Origin: Limanda limanda
Lineage: Eukaryota > Chordata > Actinopteri > Pleuronectiformes > Pleuronectidae
Length of the DNA: 64,000 nt
Direction: 5' to 3'
Assembly (NCBI RefSeq): GCF_963576545.1
Contig: NC_083639.1
Coordinates: forward strand, 17,799,118 to 17,863,117
Shown: positions 30,840-42,922 of the stretch, in pieces
How the letters are laid out: each line of letters starts with the position of its first letter
Position numbering within the stretch: the stretch's first letter is position 1
Position numbers and translations under genes: made by a program
Notes under the pieces: model-generated
What the model was told of the DNA's origin: nothing
The model's database searches: none
What the model saw: the letters and a program-made list of their open reading frames with translations, nothing else

Positions 30840-32149
30840 TAGTGTATGTGTGTGTACACAAAACAGATTCTTGGTGTTTACTAGCTGCTATCTGTGTTGT
30901 GATGCCCCACATTTGTTCCTTCCACCAGTCTCAGCTTTCTTTGATCTCCACTGGAACAAATGGGAAGTCCTCGACACCTCGGCCTTCAACAGCAACAAAC
31001 CAAACTCCTATTCCTGCTACAAACATTCCTCTATTTTATTCCACTTCAAGACTCTGTGACATTGTAAAGACTGAATGGATAAAGCCATGTTACAGGCTGT
31101 ATTGTGGCTCAATCAGTAATGCTTTTCCTTTTGGGGATGTTCATACGTGCGGGACATTTAATCGTGACATGATTCGGCTTGCCCCAGGAGGTGGTTCTCC
31201 CCTTTCACACACACGTTTCTTACTTTCAACAAACCAAAACCTTGAAAGCTAAGGAACCAGTGTGGAGAGAATCAGTTTCCCAGCCCTCTGTGTGATGCTG
31301 TTTACACACTGCACCGACATGTCCTGACAGGTGGCCACAAATCTACACTAACTCTCCCATAAGACTCTGTCAAAGCCTCCGGCGACAGCTTAACGTCCCT
31401 TTGCACCCTATCTGGGAAAATATGCTCAGGTGCATTCCTGTGCAGCAAACAGGTGAAATGTATTTCACTGTGAAGTATGGATTCAAAATGTTTCTGTCTT
31501 TTTTCTTTTTTCTGTCAAAGTTAGCAGTGTGGCTGTGCGGATAACAAATACTAAAAATAATGATGGGCATTAGACCTTAATTTTATACAGATATTTAAAC
31601 AGTGTCTAAATAACTTTCCCATCATCCTCAGCTCTTCTTTGTTTTTGTGGTAATAAGAAAATGACTTGTTGAGTGCTCAGTCTTAACCTGAATATTTGCT
31701 TGGCCTGTGGTTATGCTGGTTGAAGCTTTCTTTCTGAAACTATAATTGTGAATAATACCCATGTATTATCATTTTAAGAATGACAGCAACTTTTATACAC
31801 TACAAACCTACTTCAGAATTATTCCTTGTCATTGAGGGCTCCTCAAACAGTTCAACAATATATTGTCACTTTTTATTGTTTGTGTGCTGGTTGTTCTGTG
31901 CGCTTTATTTAAACAGTATATGGTGCAAAGTAAAGGTACATTTTGTATTCACCCTACCTGGTATATTTGCAATACTGATTATAGTCCATGTTTTTCATAT
32001 GAAACTAAATTAGCTTTAGTACTATTAACTTGTGTGGTATATAAACAAGTTTGAACTGCTGTTATTTTTACATAGATTACATGTCGGCTATTTCAGAGGT
32101 TTATCAAGCAATCAACACAATCTTCAGACCCAAGTTCCCGACTTTTCAA

Positions 32150-32600
32150 AATAACAACTCTGTAATTGAGCTTGATATATAGCATTGCAGCCACAAAATG
32201 AACGTCACGCTTTTACTTTGTTGCCAAATGAAAAGAAAGTCATTCTTTGAATGTTGCTTACATGATAGAGGGTAGCACCGACAATGTCTGTCATTCTGAT
32301 GTGGTGAAAAAATATTGAAGGTATCGCGGGTCCAAATCCTTTCTTGGATCATTAACAATACACATGCCAAGGGTGAAGCCGATTAGAGTTATGGTTTGGG
32401 AGATATGCTTTTCAAATACAGACAAACATACAGACGTTTGTAGTATAAGAAGGTAGATAGCATGCTAGCATGCTAACATGCTTATCTAAGATGCTGAACA
32501 TGATAAATATAACCTCAAAAAATCTCCATAAAGCTGACTGTGACATTAGCATTTAGCTCAGAAATTTGCTTAGCATGGCTTTTTTTAGCTGAGAAGAGTC
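32150..32600 (+). repeat. Diverged dispersed repeat remnant
   Basis: Contains the segments GGGAGATATGCTTTTCAAAT and ACAAACATACAGACG followed by overlapping GCATGCTAGCATGC/TAACATGC units and TTAGCATTTAGCTCA. These strings resemble widespread fish interspersed repeats. No coding remnant is visible and the family is not assigned. Confidence 0.4.
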
Positions 32601-32910
32601 ACACTAGAAATCTGATGATCATTTATTATTTAATCTGAAGAAAATTCGCCCTGCTTGTTTGTTCTGCTTGCTCCACTCGTCCAGATGCCACACAAGAATT
32701 TGGGAGTACTGATGGTTACGAGAGCTGGGTCAGGATACTCCCCGAGAATCTCTTGCTTCCTGTCCCAGGGTAAAAGTCGGGTTTAGTTTCTCCCTGCTTC
32801 TCCCTTCACATCCCATGATTCCCTGGTGTGAGGCAGTGCCCATTAGGAGACACAGAGGAAAAGCAGAGAATTCAGGCGCCATCCATCCTTCTACCTCTCC
32901 CCCTTCTCCT

Positions 32911-32943
32911 CTCTCTCTCTCTCTCTCCCTCTCTCTCTCTCTC
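32911..32943. repeat. (CT)n microsatellite
   Basis: A CT-rich run with a few interruptions. Confidence 0.75.
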
Positions 32944-34216
32944 GCGCTATGCTTCTCATTGGCATGGAGTGCTGAGCAACACATGTCTCTGATCAAGTCC
33001 AGCCTGCGTCATCAGTTAGTAAACTCCAGGCTCCAGGAAAACCAACAGAGAGCACATTCATAGTCGGCGACCCTGTGACTGAGTGTGTGATTCATTACTC
33101 TTTAATATGCACCCCTACCCCCATCCCTTAACCCACCCAACCACTTCTCCAATCCAGCCTTGGGGCAACTCCGCAGCCTGATCAAATCCATCATTAGGCA
33201 TACTTGTGGTGTTACTGCTGTTGGCCTCCTTATTCACCACATGCAGCGGCCATGTCTCTGGCCTGTTTGCAGCTCGGGGGAGAAGAATGAGCTCTGGATC
33301 CGAACATTTACATCAGTGCTCTGCGCTTAACTGTGTCATAGAGAGAGAGGAGCACCGCAGAAGATTTTTCCAGGAAAAAATGACTCCCACCAAACTAGGC
33401 AGGGAAAGTAATTAACACCAAAACATGGGAGAGTAATGGGCTGCTCTCGGGCAGGGTGACACACATAGAGAGGTGCTAATCTCAGTGCAGGAGTCCAAGG
33501 TGGTAATACATGAGGTGATGGGTGCTTAGGGAGTACAGCTGAGGAGAAGATGATGGCTCCAGTGCTATCAAAGTTGCACAACTCTCTTTCTATTCTGAAA
33601 GTGTGAGGATGGCTCTGTTTCATGGCGCTGGGTGGGTCACGCTTTTCAGAACATGTGACTGCAACTTGTCGGTGCTATGGCGTCCAACTTTCAGGTGACG
33701 GTCACAAGTGTGAAGGTCAGCCTGCACGAGGTCAGTGTCTGTGTTATGGTTCATCTTGAGCAGGTCACTTACAAGCACCACACTGAACCACACAGTCTGG
33801 AGCTGAAAGGTTTCTTTTTGTCCTCTGAGAGTTCTCTCCAGGTCCTGTGTGTCATGAGTGCAGGATGGGTCCTGTTTATGAGATGCTGACAGCTCCTTCC
33901 TGTCTCCCAGGCCGTGAGTCCAAACTGCTGCTGCTGATCTTCAGCTCCTGGCCACCCAGCTCCACCCCGAAAACTTGGCTAAAACAGAACAGCAGCCATG
34001 GGTGGGACAGCTGATGGGGGGGATGGGACATGACGATGGCAGCGGCAAAGTGAAGCGGCAGAAACAACACTTGAGCTGTAAGCCTCGAACCCAGCACTGA
34101 TTTTTTTTGGGCAAAGCAGGCCAATGTAAACTCCCACTTCCTGTTGGCCTTGTCTCAGAGGGGGAGAGATGATCCGTCTGTGAAGAGGGAAAGGGCTGCT
34201 GCTCTGTAGTGACCGT

Positions 34217-34217
34217 T

Positions 34218-34249
<32 letters not shown>

Positions 34250-34250
34250 A
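34217..34250. repeat. (CA)n microsatellite
   Basis: About 16 CA units. It generates part of a spurious 252-codon antisense frame. Confidence 0.8.
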
Positions 34251-35807
34251 CGCTCACACATAAATAGAAATACAGCCGTAGAGGCGGGCAGAGAGTGAGT
34301 GGGAGAGAGAGCGAGCATGCGAGTGAGAGAGCGAGGAATACACAAACACAGTGGGGTTCAGGAATGTTAAACACATGCTTTATGGCATAAATAGCAGCCA
34401 CTTTTGGTAAATTACAGTGAGTGCTCTGGCACTGTAAAGCACACAGCAGGAAAACGCTCTCAGATTTCAGATCCAGGCTCCTCCACTCTCCCGGAGGAAC
34501 AAGAAAGGGAGCATGTTGTGTTTTCATTTCTCTATAAAAAGGCAGAAATAAGCACAGCAGTGTGATACAGCAAAGACTTGAAATGTAGTTTGTACTTGGC
34601 CTGCATTGACTTCTGAAGACTATAAGACAAAGGCTCGATGAGAAGAAATGTTTTTTAAACCCTCCCCTGCTAAGTAGGGGCAGCACCTCATCAATAATGA
34701 AATTATGAGAGAGTGCACGGAGACAAACAACAAGCAAACTTTAGAATACTCAAGAAAAAAGTCTGAATGAGGGACTTGATTCAATTGTCCATGCTAGCAG
34801 AACTAACACCCTCACCTCAGGACATACCAGCTGACATCATCAAAATAGTCCTGAGCTAACCTCCACCAGCTGAGATTTTAATAGCCCCTTTATCCATCCA
34901 AGAGCGTCCCCAGTAAAAGAGAATATAAGGCCTGAGAGGAACCACGGCTGAAGCCTCCGATAATAGTTCCACATTAGGCCTGGTTAGTGTTGGCGCACAG
35001 ATGTTTTAGAGCAGTATAAGCAGAGTGTGTGAGGTGAGTCACTGCTACATGCTACATGGTCGTCCTGGCTGGTGGCAGCGAGCACATTTCCCTGACTAAG
35101 AGGGAAATAAGGAACTGTGCCGTGGAACAGCTTACCTCACTCTGAGCTGGCCCGAGTAGGCTTCAGCCCACGCACAGCAGCTAACCAGCCGACAGACTGA
35201 CTGACTAGTGGCTCGACTCAGAGCGTAGGAGCCATGGGAACCTAAAGCTCCAGGCGGAGCAGACTCTGAGTCACCGTCTAGGAAGAGGAGAATGTTACAC
35301 TCTCCCTGAGGAGGAAAAACACATATACACACTGCAATCCCCCGTATAGCTTACTAGAATTCCACTTTAGGATCATTTCAAGAGCTGCAGCGAGGCACGT
35401 ACGGATCCATGTTGAACCTCGGGATTGATCGAAAACAGATGCTGACTCTCACTCGACTTGTCTTTTAACTTTACATGCAAAGACAAACTCTCTCACGTTC
35501 GCATTTAAAGCAGTGTTTGCACAGTGACAGGGAGAAGTAGAAGGCAGGTGGAAACTGGAAGCAGGTGCACTCATTTGTTCCCGTCCATCACAAAGTGCGT
35601 TCACCTGCACATCTGCAATTTAGCTTCAAATCAAACTGTCAGCTTAGTTGCCACGCCTAACATCGAGAAGCTGAAACATCCTGGTTAATAATCAAACACA
35701 CTTTTTTTTATTACTAACGTATCCAGGGCCCTTATTTCCACATTGTATCAATGAGTCATTTATGGTAATTCAACTGGTGGTGACAAGTTTTAATAAACAT
35801 AAATTAC

Positions 35808-35813
35808 TTTATT
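35808..35813 (-). promoter_or_regulatory. snai1 polyadenylation signal (AATAAA)
   Basis: The first well-placed AATAAA on the minus strand downstream of the snai1 stop at 37071. It implies a 3' UTR of about 1.26 kb (roughly 35790-37070), AU-rich near its end, a common feature of short-lived snail transcripts. Use is inferred. Confidence 0.55.
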
Positions 35814-37070
35814 GAATGAAAATGTATCAGTTACAACATCCAAGAAAAAGAAGTGAACACACAAGCATGGAACAAATTTGTAATAACACATCATCTGCAC
35901 ATTGCACTATAAAAACACTGCCATGAAATGTAAAGGAAAGTTAAAAATTCATCTTTGTACTGTCCATTCATATTTATGATCACATATTAGGCAACCATGG
36001 GTTCATGGTGTAAACTTTAAAAAAAATCTTTGGTCCCAGCCTTATTGCATTTTCAAACAGTTTGGTGCTAATTTCTACTAATACTGCAATCATGGTTTTT
36101 CAAAAGCCACCAACACTAACTGAGGTAAAAAATAAAAGGCACATTTTTGGTTCCATACAATTTGAAGGCACAAACTCCTTTAAGTTACAAAATATGGCTT
36201 TGGCTGGTATTAACACTGTGGTAACCTTGAGTGCACGGTCGGCTTCGCCATCCACATCTCTGCGGAGCTGCAAAACGAAGCTTCTTTGGATAATAACAGA
36301 CAGAACGGCTTTTTTCCTATCTCTGAGGCTCATCAGATTAAAGAGGAGGTTTGGATGTAGTCAAAATAGAGGCTTAACAAGGTTCCCCACTGCTGAAAAG
36401 ACTAACTGATGCCATTCTTTTGTGATGACATGCTTCCTCTTTTTTTTTCTTCTTAAGCAAACCAAGGGCAGTGGAAGTCACCTGCTATTAACCGGCGAAG
36501 GTCATGGCTGAAGCACCTGTTAGCACCTCGTCTATCTACACCACAGTACCAGGGACAGCTGTGTGTGCATTTGCTTATGTGTGTGTATGTGGGTGGGTGT
36601 GTGTTTTGAGGCACGCTGAGAGATTTATTCCACCCACGCACCCCTACCTCTCGGATCCTGAGTCGGCCGGCACCAGGACAGAGACAGGAAAGAACACCTC
36701 TCACCCCAATGAGTGAACGACCGCTACATATTTGGTCTTTGGAATGAGCACAAAAGCAACAAAGGGGCTGATATCAAGTGGGTTTCGGCATTGCTCGGTT
36801 CAGATTTGGTCCAGCCTCGAGACTTCAGAGTGGAAGAAGAAAAAAATCTGCTCCTCAGCTTTTTTTTTTGTCATGGAACAAGGGAGCAAAGAGGCTGTAA
36901 AGTCATATCCATAATAAGGCTTGATTCCCTCCAGGTCTCTTGAAGCCATTTCACGCTCTTTGTGGCCTCGTAGGTCATCAACAGGCCAGCTGGGCTCGTA
37001 CAGACCACCTCTCTGTGTCCACCGCCCTGAACTCTGAGTGGGTCCCTCTGTCTCTCTCCTCCGTCACGTC

Positions 37071-39020
37071 TCATGCCGTGGGGGAGCAGCACCCTGAGGA
37101 GCTGTGCTTCTGCAGCAACGACATGCGGCTGAAGGTGCGAGAGCAGACGCCGCACTGGTACTTCTTCACCTCGGCGTGGGTCTGCAGATGAGCCCGCAGG
37201 TTGGAGCGGTCGGCGAAGGCCCGGTTGCAGTGGGGGCAGGAGAACGGACGCTCACCTAGACAGAAGAGAGGGGACAGAAAAAACATTTTATATAAACGCC
37301 TTTTTTATGTGGCTCTAATTACCCCCGCTATAGAGTGACAAAAGTCAGATGTCTCTGGAGAGCTTTTCATTAACACACACACACACACACATTCTGAAGA
37401 TAATGTAGAAGCGCATGATAGGCTGGTGGGGTCGCAGCCTGACTGAATTAGCATGACTCAATAAAAGCCAAATGAGATTAGCATGCTGACAAGTTGCTGC
37501 AGGTACTAAGTGCTCGTTGATAGTGCAGAGCCTTCAGGCCCTCTTTAAAGTCTTTTGTCACTCATGGGTCCCTGTGTTGTTGTCCTCCCCGGCAGCCGCG
37601 ATAAGATAATTAACCAACGAGCCATTGTTGCCGGGACATTAAACACAATGAGTGATCAATGAGTCCAGGGTCTACTGAAGACTTCCCTATGTGACAACTG
37701 TCTGCTGATCAGGTGTTAAGCTCTTCAAACTGATTTCCATGGATATCCCTCTCTGTGACTTCACAGAGCGCATCATGAGGGAGTGACCTGGTGACTCACA
37801 ATGAAATCGACTCATATGTTAATCAGCTTTACGGATACACACACGCTCAGATTTCGTCACGTGTGAATCGAGTGGAACTGAGCAGGTTGCGTGCTGTTAT
37901 TAAACACGTCTCTTACCTGTGTGTGTGCGGATGTGGCCGCGCAGCAGCCACGGCCTGGAGAAAGCCTTTCCACAGGTGGTGCACACACAGGGAAGCGTGT
38001 GCGAGCGGATGTGCATCTTCAGGGCCCCGAGGCTGGTGTACTCCTTGGGGCAGTGTTTGCAGAGGAAGGCCGGCCTGGCTGCTGTGACGGGGGCTTCTCG
38101 CTCCTCTTCCTCCTCCGGGGGACTGACGTGAGCAATGACGCCGGTGCATTTCATCCGCTGGCGAGGGGCATACGTGTGGACGGGTTCTGGACTGGGGGGA
38201 TCGGATGTGCGTCCTTCATCCTCCTCTCCGCTGCTGCTGGCACTGCTGCTCAGGCTGGACGGGGAGCTGAGGTCAAGGGGTCCCGGGGCGGCAGAGGGCT
38301 CTGTTTGGGAGGTGGGCAGGTAGAGGGTGGGCAGGACGCTGAGGTCCCACACCAGGCCGGTGGTGAAACAGGTGGCAGCAGAAGTGATGTCTCCTGATGA
38401 GAGCTCAGCAAAAGGATACCTCTCCAGGGAAGTGTCTGAAGAGAAAAGGAAGAGGGTGGTTAGAAAAACAAGGCCAGTGTAGGACGCTACACCAAAATGA
38501 TGTTGAATTAGAGACAATAAACATTTACCATTTCAACTATATTTCATAGACTTTCACCAACTGCACACACACTTTGTTTGCTCTGATTTTGGTTGTACAT
38601 ATTGGTTTTTCTGTACATGTATGATTTAAAGGCTGGAGCCATGGGAAGCTTCCATGGGCCGTTTCCTCCCACGTATTCACAAGGGCTTGTAACATGAATG
38701 GTGCTCTGTCTGGCTGCAGAAAGGGGGGAAAGTGCATCTAACGGGCCCCAACTTGAACGAGGCGTAGTTTGGTTTGTTGTTGAACCAGAAAGTTATACAG
38801 CAGATTTTTGAAAATGTAGTTTCATTTAACTAAACTACTAAGATACACTTAAGAAAGTTTAGGTTTTTTTCATTCTACTTTTCCCTCTTATGTAAGAATG
38901 CGTTCATAATTCAGCCAAGGAATAAAACAACTTCGTTCACTCACCATTCTGACATTCCAGCTCACTGTAGTTTGGCTTCTGTCTGGCGAAGTACTTCTTG
39001 ACCAAGAAAGATCGAGGCAT
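37071..39020 (-). CDS. snai1: Snail family zinc-finger repressor 1, complete
   Basis: A nuclear transcriptional repressor that binds E-boxes and drives mesoderm, neural-crest and epithelial-mesenchymal programmes. Three exons: 38945-39020, 37917-38435 and 37071-37255, with consensus splice sites, giving 259 residues, normal for Snail1. The protein opens with the SNAG repression motif MPRSFLVKK, then a Pro/Ser-rich middle with an acidic EEEEEE patch near residue 130. Four C2H2 fingers follow: about residues 149-171 ([21 protein letters not shown]), 175-197 ([21 protein letters not shown] begins at 177), 203-225 and a last C2HC-type finger ending KHSSSGC. The finger sequences match Snail1 and not OVOL or GFI1, which share only the SNAG start. 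An intron splits fingers 2 and 3. The a/b teleost duplicate is not decided. Confidence 0.95.
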
Positions 39021-40025
39021 CGTCCTGCTTCTTCACAGTTTAATAACTGTGCGTAAAAAGTATCCTGCGGTCACGACGCAAAAAGTTTTCCCGGAACAAT
39101 AAAAGTCAGCAGGAATCAACCCGTGGTCCTCGGCTCCGCGCGTAAAACACAGATATGTATCCTCCAGTGGTCCGCAAGTCAGAGTGGACTTCTTTTTAAA
39201 AAAAAGCAGACAAGTGTGTGTGTGTGCAGCATTCGCGGAGAATGACTAAATGCTGGCCACTGTTCTGAAATACTCTGACACAGGCGGTAGGGGTGTGCTC
39301 GCCCCGAGGGCCCTCCCCACCTCCTATCTCTGCTCCAAGTGCGCAGGAAGACGCGCAGCCACATTCACAGCTATTCAACCCCACTGAGCTCAGGGCTCTT
39401 CCACAGGCTCCACACACCCTCATCTGCATGTCTGTGATCTGTGTCCCCCTCCACTCTGATATCAGGAGGTCACCAAGTGTTTCTGCCACTGAGGGAATCT
39501 GAACGAAAAGCACGTAACTGTAACTTTTATCAATCTGAATATAAAACGACAACGTGAGTCTGATTTGAGTCCAGTCGATGCTCTGAGGCAGGCCCGTGAT
39601 TTGATGTGGAAACTATGTTAATCTGCTGGGTGTCACGGTGTCATCAGTCAGCCACCTGCCACACGGCACTTACTAAAACTCCATGCTGATGCACTTGGCG
39701 TTCACAGCTTTAATGCAGCTGCTTCAGTGGAGCAACTGCGTCATCTGCTGGAGGAAGGAGAGACAGCAGAGGAGACCTGGTTGTGCCAAGGAACACAAGG
39801 AGGCGCTGTACACCACATGTTCACAACGAGAGCAGGACCCAAAGTTGTGTCAAATGATGGATAAACAGTGTTTTCTCTCCACAGGCCATTTAGTCAACCT
39901 CACAAACTCTGAAATACAGTTTAGATGTATTAAACAATTGTTATGGATTTATTACCAAAAACAGTATATTTCTATATAAGCACAGATTCCAAATCAGGTG
40001 TGACCTGCTTTCTATATAACATGAG

Positions 40026-40075
40026 GGGACAAATAAATGTATCTTAATCTTAATTAAGATACATTTATTTGTCCC
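40026..40075. repeat. Near-perfect palindrome at the SINE tail
   Basis: Arms of 22 bp at 40026-40047 and 40054-40075 are exact reverse complements around a 6-base spacer. The right arm is the 3' tail of SINE copy B; the left arm is the same tail inverted. Confidence 0.85.
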
Positions 40076-40370
40076 AAACACATGCACAGACAAGCACACT
40101 CATGCAAGGAGTGAAATTTAACCTCTGCTTTTAACCCATCTGGTGCAGGACACACAGAGCAGTAGGCAGCCATGTATGGCGCCCGGGGAGCAGATGTTAG
40201 GGAGTAAGGTGCCTTGCTCAGGGGCACTAGACAGGGTAGGGAGCATCCTCTTGGATTTTTGGACAGATCAATCCAGGTTCGTCTTTTTGTTGTTTCTCCG
40301 TGGAGTCGAACCAGAGACGAACCAGAGACCTTTTCTGCCCATAGTCCAAGTTTCTGCCACTAGTCCACTA
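40054..40370 (-). mobile_element. tRNA-derived SINE, copy B
   Basis: Same family and orientation as the copies at 25881-26262 and 56876-57195: tRNA-like head with GGTTCGACTCC at the right end, shared body, AT-rich tail at the left end. Confidence 0.75.
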
Positions 40371-40959
40371 CTGTGCTTGTAATTGCACTGTTTACTCTTT
40401 GAAAACCTCTGTCAAGGCCCAACACAATTTTAGAAACTGAGCTGAGTGGCAGTATATTTGAGGATACACTAATTTTTCAAATAAAAGACAAGGCAATAAA
40501 TTCTAAATAAATGCTTCAGACTGATAGCGTGGTACAGCCCACACTGACCCTTCTTACAGCTCCTAACGTGTGTTCTGTCCAGTTGTGTTTGTCTCCTCCT
40601 GCAGGTAGTAAGTTGGTGCAGTTGTACCTTGATATCGCCCACTGAAGGGGGAAAGGTTAAGACTGTTGCAGGTTCCACCTTGGATGGCTCACTCTTTCTT
40701 CACCAGCACTTTGGCGATCACCAGAAACCCATAGATATGTGCTTATAAATTGACTTCTCTTTACACTCTCTTTACTCAAACTATAAGGTTTCTCTTGCTA
40801 CACTTTGAGCCAGATGTGACCAGGGGTGTGAGGCACAGCTATGTCAGCTTTGTGTAATATAGTTGAGAAGCATATGATAAAGTAGCTGCACAAAATGATT
40901 AAGAGATTGTGTAGCCACTTTTTCAGGGTATAAATTTATCGAAACATTTGGATAACGTA

Positions 40960-41090
40960 TACAACCCTTTTCCAGTCTTGATGGTCACTCAAAGCACTTT
41001 AGCCACTTCGGGCACATAGAATGGGGGAGACTTGGATCGAACAGCCGACTTTCTGGCTTTACAGATGACCAGCTCTGCCTCCTGAGCCAC
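40960..41090 (-). mobile_element. tRNA-derived SINE fragment (second family)
   Basis: On the minus strand the sequence begins GTGGCTCAGGAGGCAGAGCT and contains an AGAAAGTCGGCTGTTCGATCC B-box region, then a body with GTGCCCGAAGTGGC. This is a typical fish SINE head of a different family from copies A-C. A related plus-strand head occurs at 56604-56662. Confidence 0.65.
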
Positions 41091-41887
41091 AACCAACTCT
41101 TTATTATGAATTTGATATGTATTGATCAGTTTCAATACAGTTTCAGCATATTAACCTTTCTCATGTTGATTAAATCACCCCATTTATTTTTAATGAAATT
41201 AAAGACAGATGGTATTTCAGTGGCCTAAAAAATCGACAACACACAACTATTGCCAGGCAGTAGGTGACTTGAAACCAATGATAATATGTTGGATTAAATA
41301 CACTGATATTCAAATATGCACATGGTACATTAGAGTAGTAAAGAAATGTAACTCGTAACCGACACATTGTTATGAAATGGGAGATCGTCCCATGAACAAG
41401 TTGATTGCTTGTTAAATTACTGATAGAGAACAGTAGGTACTAGTGATTTTAAAAACTACAAAAAATGGAAAACAACATAGTATTGACATTTGTATGAATC
41501 ACATGTAACATCTAATAACAAATGGATAAAATAATAAAAACAACAACATACCATGTATGAAAAAGACCGGAAGTGATTAAAGAAATCGATCACAGGTTAT
41601 GACCACTTTTTTAAGCAGCGGTGAGAGAAAGTTGAAATGTGAATTGTGAGTTCCAGGCAAACTACTAATCTGAATCAGGATACTTCACTTTTCACAAAGA
41701 CCACAGAGATCTACAGATAACATGAGCAGAGGCAGAATAACAACACGGTCCAGGTCCTGTACTTCAGAGCAAACAGTTGCGCAGACTTGCGAAGAACATG
41801 TGAACCACACAGGGATTTATCTTAACTGCACAGTTGGATCTTTGGCCAGAATCAAACCAAACCACGGGGCTGACTCCGCGACCTCTG

Positions 41888-41930
41888 ATTGGTGAATCAC
41901 TTCCGATCGGGGCGGGGACGTGGGCGGGGC
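41888..41930 (+). promoter_or_regulatory. tp53inp2 promoter elements
   Basis: An inverted CCAAT box (ATTGG, 41888-41892), an ETS-like CACTTCCG, and two GC boxes (GGGGCGGGG 41909-41917; GGGCGGGG 41922-41929) lie just upstream of a likely first exon that ends at a perfect GAG|GTAAGT donor at 42197. The pattern fits a TATA-less housekeeping-type promoter. The start site is inferred. Confidence 0.55.
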
Positions 41931-42029
41931 TTCCGCTGCTAGGGATCGGTTTAATATTTGAAAACAGAAAGAAAACAAGAGGCTCGTTCGGCTGCTGCTC
42001 TAGATACAGACTGAAGATCTGCACAGAGA

Positions 42030-42148
<119 letters not shown>

Positions 42149-42922
42149 CTCACAATGACCTGCGAGTCAAACTGAGACACGCTAACGTCCCACGGAGGTA
42201 AGTGCACACTGCAGAGCTGCAGACAATTCACTGTAACACACACACACAACAGTGCGGTGGACGAGAGAACAAGAGGTGAGCAGCGTCACCCTTATTATAA
42301 GATCGTAGAATTACACACAACATATCTCTTGCTGTGTAATGTGTTGTGTATTACTTGCGTATTTCTCCCATGGTTTCTGTTATGTGTGCTGATGTGCATG
42401 ATGACATTGAAGACAAAAACAACACAATAGCATTAAAGGTCCATCGCAGTGAGTGTGATCTGCAGACAACAATCCAGCGTCAGTTTTAAATGTAGGGCAG
42501 TGGCGCTGCATAGATCCATCTGAGGCCATTAAAGGTGCTGACTAAGCTTTATCCTGACAAGATGCTTGAGAAAGAGAACCCCTCCCCCATTTATACACAG
42601 AAACAGATGGACCGTAACAATGAAATTCTGGGAGAGTGGGCATCATTATTCAAACCCCTGAATCAGAAGACATTTCATTGGACGCCCCAGTCAGCTGACC
42701 AAACATGGCTTGAATTTTAAAAAAATGGTTATGAATGAAAGGTGGTCTTGTGGCATCACCCACTCCCAAACAGTCAAAGATGGATTAGGGTTAGCGTCAC
42801 TGAGGGAAGCAGTGATGCTGAATGAATGACTAGTGAGCTGGTGTTTCTTGTCTTAAACAGTTTGCTGCTTGGACAAAGAAAGAAGGGAAAACAGGGAAGA
42901 CTTTCATAGAAGACAAAGAGAA

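Larger units (their letters stand above)
39021..41880. other. snai1 upstream region, no further gene
   Basis: Contains the snai1 5' UTR and promoter (a weak TATA-like TTTTTAAAAAGAAG on the minus strand near 39190-39205), the SINE copy B, a SINE fragment at 40960-41090 and otherwise AT-rich sequence. No exon recognised. Confidence 0.45.

Noticed and set aside
33979..34737. A 252-codon open frame on the minus strand
   Set aside because: It runs through Ser/Leu/Cys/Val-rich low-complexity and a (CA)n tract, has no family motif and no splice context.
37071..39020. Identity as OVOL1 or GFI1, which also start with a SNAG motif
   Set aside because: The finger sequences and count (four, with [12 protein letters not shown] and SRMSLLQKH) match Snail1.
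42535..42720. A 61-codon frame in tp53inp2 intron 1
   Set aside because: No recognised domain and no splice sites linking it to the gene; likely chance.
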